Shown: piece after piece, positions 61,796-64,000 of the stretch
Layout of the letters: each line of letters begins with the position of its first letter
Position numbering within the stretch: the first letter of the stretch is position 1
Source: Thecamonas trahens ATCC 50062
Lineage: Eukaryota > Apusozoa > Apusomonadida > Apusomonadidae
Length of the DNA: 64,000 nt
NCBI RefSeq assembly: GCF_000142905.1
Contig: NW_013657646.1
Span: forward strand, 4,193 to 68,192
Direction: 5' to 3'
Notes under the pieces: model-generated
Told to the model about the DNA's origin: nothing
The model's input: the letters and a program-made list of their open reading frames with translations, nothing else
The model's database searches: none
Translations under genes and position numbers: made by a program

Positions 61796-62603
61796 CCGCA
61801 GTCTCACTCGCCTCACGCCCTTCTTCACCGCAGTATGTGTTTCCGTTGCAGAGTTGAGTCGTGTCGCAGCTACTACGCAGCCTCTGTCTTTCTTCTCCTC
61901 CCCCGTCCCCGTCGCCGCATCATGCCTGCTCTCGCACAACGCGCAGCGAAAGCTGCTCTCAGTCGACGGGACATCAGTCTGAAAGAGGAGGGATATCAAT
62001 CTCTCGAATGTATCACAATCGGCTGGAAGATGGAGGAGGACTTTGCCATGTGGATGGAAAAGCGGTGCTGCTTTCTGGTCTGGTCTGGGCGTCTTGGCTA
62101 CGCAGCAGCTGGTGGTGTGCAGACAGCTGCAGCAGGCTGGAGATACAAACCTTGGCGATCAAATCAGATCTCAGCCGTACTTGTCCGACACAAGCTGGCT
62201 CGTCCGTAAACTTCATCCCTTCATCGATACTTTTTGTTTTCGTCTCCTCGGTGCTGCACTCAGACGCCGCCGAGAACCGCCAGCGCATGCGTGATCATCA
62301 TTTTTTCTCATTTCTTGCTCGGCCTTTCCTTCCCTGTCTTTTCACACTACGGGCACTACCACCTCCATCTACCCATCCACCAGCCATAGCCACCCACTTG
62401 TATTATAACCTCAACTTCTGTCTCTTGCTTGTCGCACCACCGGTGCTCTTATCAAAGCACCGGCGTGGTAGCATGTGTCAAACTCCAACCGTGCTCAGCA
62501 CAGCAGGAAATCTGCTCAATGCCCCCGCACGTCAAAACCATCGCGCACTCACCGTCGTATACCCGGTAGGCAAGCAATCCAGATCGCATCTTCTGATAGG
62601 GTC
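61796..62603. other. Intergenic region, divergent promoters
   Basis: Between the small membrane protein and the secreted protein. A TATA-like tattataa at about 62402 lies about 200 bp upstream of the secreted protein start. Overlapping frames on the plus strand (61835-62694) have no coding character. Confidence 0.45.
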
Positions 62604-63818
62604 ATGTTTGAGGCTCTTGTTGTTCTTGCGGCTGTGGCCACTCTGGCTTTGGCTGGGACTACCGAGATGGTTTGGCATGAGGGCTTTGCCATGAGCGGCG
62701 TCAGTGTTTATCCCATCATCGCCGCCGAGTACAACAACGGCGGCAAGCCGGGATTCCTGGCAGTCACGCCCGATCGAACGGTGGCCAACCTTGCGGATGG
62801 AAGCAAGAGCTCGATGGCAACATCGACGTTCACGTCGATCAACTACCCATATGTTCTTGCCGGGCGGAATGGGAATAACGGGTTTGTGTTCACCAACGCC
62901 TCGTTCACGAACAAGTACGCCTGCGAACTCAACGCCTTTGTCCTCCCAGGCTCACCGGGAAATATGGTTCCATCTTGGACGTATCGCTGTCTTCCCGGGA
63001 GTCACGGGTGGGCCACATCGTCGGACGATGGCGGTCTTGTCGTCGCAAACATCTTCTCCGAGGTTGGCGTCTCGGAGCTACTTTTTTTCACCCCTGACTC
63101 GAACCAGACCTCGGCGCGGATCTCACTCTCCAAGGAGCTTCCTCAGATGGGCAACATTCGCCGCGATCTGGTTGCCTTTAACAGTGTGAATGATGGCGTT
63201 TTCGTCTCAGATGGTTCGCTTTATGCCATTGTCTCGCCTACCACGGGGACGATCATCCAGACCGGCAAGCCTGTCAGCGGCAGCGCTGCAGTCTCTGGCG
63301 TCTGCTCTGGCGGCGCCTTTCTGGTCATCTCTGATCCTAGCGATGGCGCAAACACAGTCATGGGCTATCACGACGGCAGCTACACTCCAGTCGTTTCGCT
63401 GCCAGGGACCAACGTCGTGGCGCAGCTCTCCGACGACTGCTCCACGCTCGCGGCCTTTGACAACGGTGGTCACAAGCTTGATGTGTACTCGCTCTCGGGT
63501 ACAACCGCGGTCCAGGCTGCAACTGTCCCCATGGATGGCGACATCACATCGGTTCTCGTCGCTCCCAATGGGGCGACGGTTGTAGTCTTTTCCAGAAGCA
63601 GTGCGTACTCTCCCAGGGCGGTGACGGCGCCGTTCTCCACCGCTGACATCGCCTCGCTCGACCCAAATCCTAGCGTGGATTTCGCCCTCCCGTCGCACGC
63701 CACAATCTTCTCGCCGCCCGATGCTGCCACCACCACTACCACCAGCTACATCTCGATGGTTTGGTTCGTCTACTCGTCCGACTCTGCGCTTGTTACGTTT
63801 TACGAGACGCTGTCGTAG
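62604..63818 (+). CDS. Secreted beta-propeller-like protein, unrecognised
   Basis: 404 residues. Start chosen so that a signal peptide (MFEALVVLAAVATLALAGTT) leads; upstream Met codons give no signal. The mature sequence is rich in short beta strands and Gly-Ser turns, with repeating patterns such as GNNGFVFTNASF, NSVNDGVFVSDGSLYAIVSP, SGVCSGGAFLVISDPSDG and LDVYSLSGTTAVQAATVP that look like degenerate propeller blades. Four Cys are present. No catalytic motif or named family seen. Confidence 0.75.
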   Translation: MFEALVVLAAVATLALAGTTEMVWHEGFAMSGVSVYPIIAAEYNNGGKPGFLAVTPDRTVANLADGSKSSMATSTFTSINYPYVLAGRNGNNGFVFTNASFTNKYACELNAFVLPGSPGNMVPSWTYRCLPGSHGWATSSDDGGLVVANIFSEVGVSELLFFTPDSNQTSARISLSKELPQMGNIRRDLVAFNSVNDGVFVSDGSLYAIVSPTTGTIIQTGKPVSGSAAVSGVCSGGAFLVISDPSDGANTVMGYHDGSYTPVVSLPGTNVVAQLSDDCSTLAAFDNGGHKLDVYSLSGTTAVQAATVPMDGDITSVLVAPNGATVVVFSRSSAYSPRAVTAPFSTADIASLDPNPSVDFALPSHATIFSPPDAATTTTTSYISMVWFVYSSDSALVTFYETLS

Positions 63819-64000
63819 TCGAGCCACTAGGAGCCAGGAGCCGCTATGACGGGCGTCTTCGACATGGCACCGGGCATCAGGCATCAGGCATCAAGCACAC
63901 GCACAAAATTGTTGCACAAGCTGTGGCGGACAGAGTCAACGTCCTGCGGCCGATGGCTTCTTTCTTCAACTGCTTTGTTTGTAAAATCTGCATGCACAAG
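63819..64000. other. Intergenic, 3' flank at window end
   Basis: 182 bp with short repeats of gcatcaggcatcag (about 63869-63890). Nothing else seen. Confidence 0.5.

Noticed and set aside
61835-62694. Plus-strand frames upstream of the secreted protein
   Set aside because: Composition not coding-like; overlap each other and the promoter region.
1-64000. tRNA, rRNA or snRNA genes
   Set aside because: Scanned intergenic stretches by eye for T-loop motifs and cloverleaf potential; nothing convincing. A covariance-model search would be needed to exclude them.

Overview
The window is nuclear DNA of a GC-rich, free-living flagellated protist. The evidence is spliceosomal introns with GT..AG ends, mitochondrial presequences, an exportin-1, a likely ciliary coiled-coil protein, a plant/protist-type vacuolar pyrophosphatase and large secretory-pathway receptors. 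My best guess is an apusomonad such as Thecamonas; this rests on general character and was not tested by a search. Genes are dense, lie on both strands and mostly lack introns. Five introns are proposed or supported here (103 to 540 nt), most with donors of the form GTACGT, GTATGT or GTAAGC.

Layout. 1-3191: 5'-truncated leucine-rich-repeat/ankyrin/coiled-coil gene with a homogenised 78-bp repeat array. 3808-9707: giant receptor-like protein (14 FG-GAP blades, beta-helix, Cys-rich region, about 9 TM). 9.7-11.3 kb: graveyard with a beta-helix fragment and a decayed AAA ATPase. 11314-18054: 2212-residue type I membrane protein. 18049-19671: tandem 811-bp duplication carrying an extra copy of the 3' end of the next gene. 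19081-22970 (-): second multi-TM receptor with an extensin-like SPPPP stalk. 23188-24423 (-): type II Golgi glycosyltransferase of the Hyp-arabinosyltransferase type. 24658-28866 (-): exportin-1. 29043-32270 (-): SNF2 helicase like ERCC6L2. 32441-34720: small hypothetical genes, an AT-rich island and a short-chain dehydrogenase pseudogene. 34907-37338: Lys/Pro-rich repeat protein. 37423-38958 (-): WD40 protein. 39713-40546: alpha carbonic anhydrase. 40584-43274 (-): type II H+-pyrophosphatase. 43857-48197 (-): third multi-TM receptor with an arabinogalactan-like stalk. 48297-48396: assembly gap. 49402-63818: tail-anchored protein, SLC25A44-like carrier, SH3BGRL3-like protein, disordered protein, GTP cyclohydrolase I, pyruvate dehydrogenase E1 beta, disordered protein, TPH-domain coiled coil, small membrane protein and secreted beta-rich protein.

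Two themes link genes. First, three large membrane proteins share a Cys-rich plus multi-TM C-terminal chassis but carry unrelated ectodomains; one has plant-like extensin modules, another arabinogalactan-like modules, and a candidate Hyp/Ser glycosyltransferase lies beside the extensin-type one. Second, at least five long genes are broken by an apparent single missing base, always in the same direction and mostly in short homopolymers. This looks like consensus undercalling rather than gene death, so those genes are described as single reading units.
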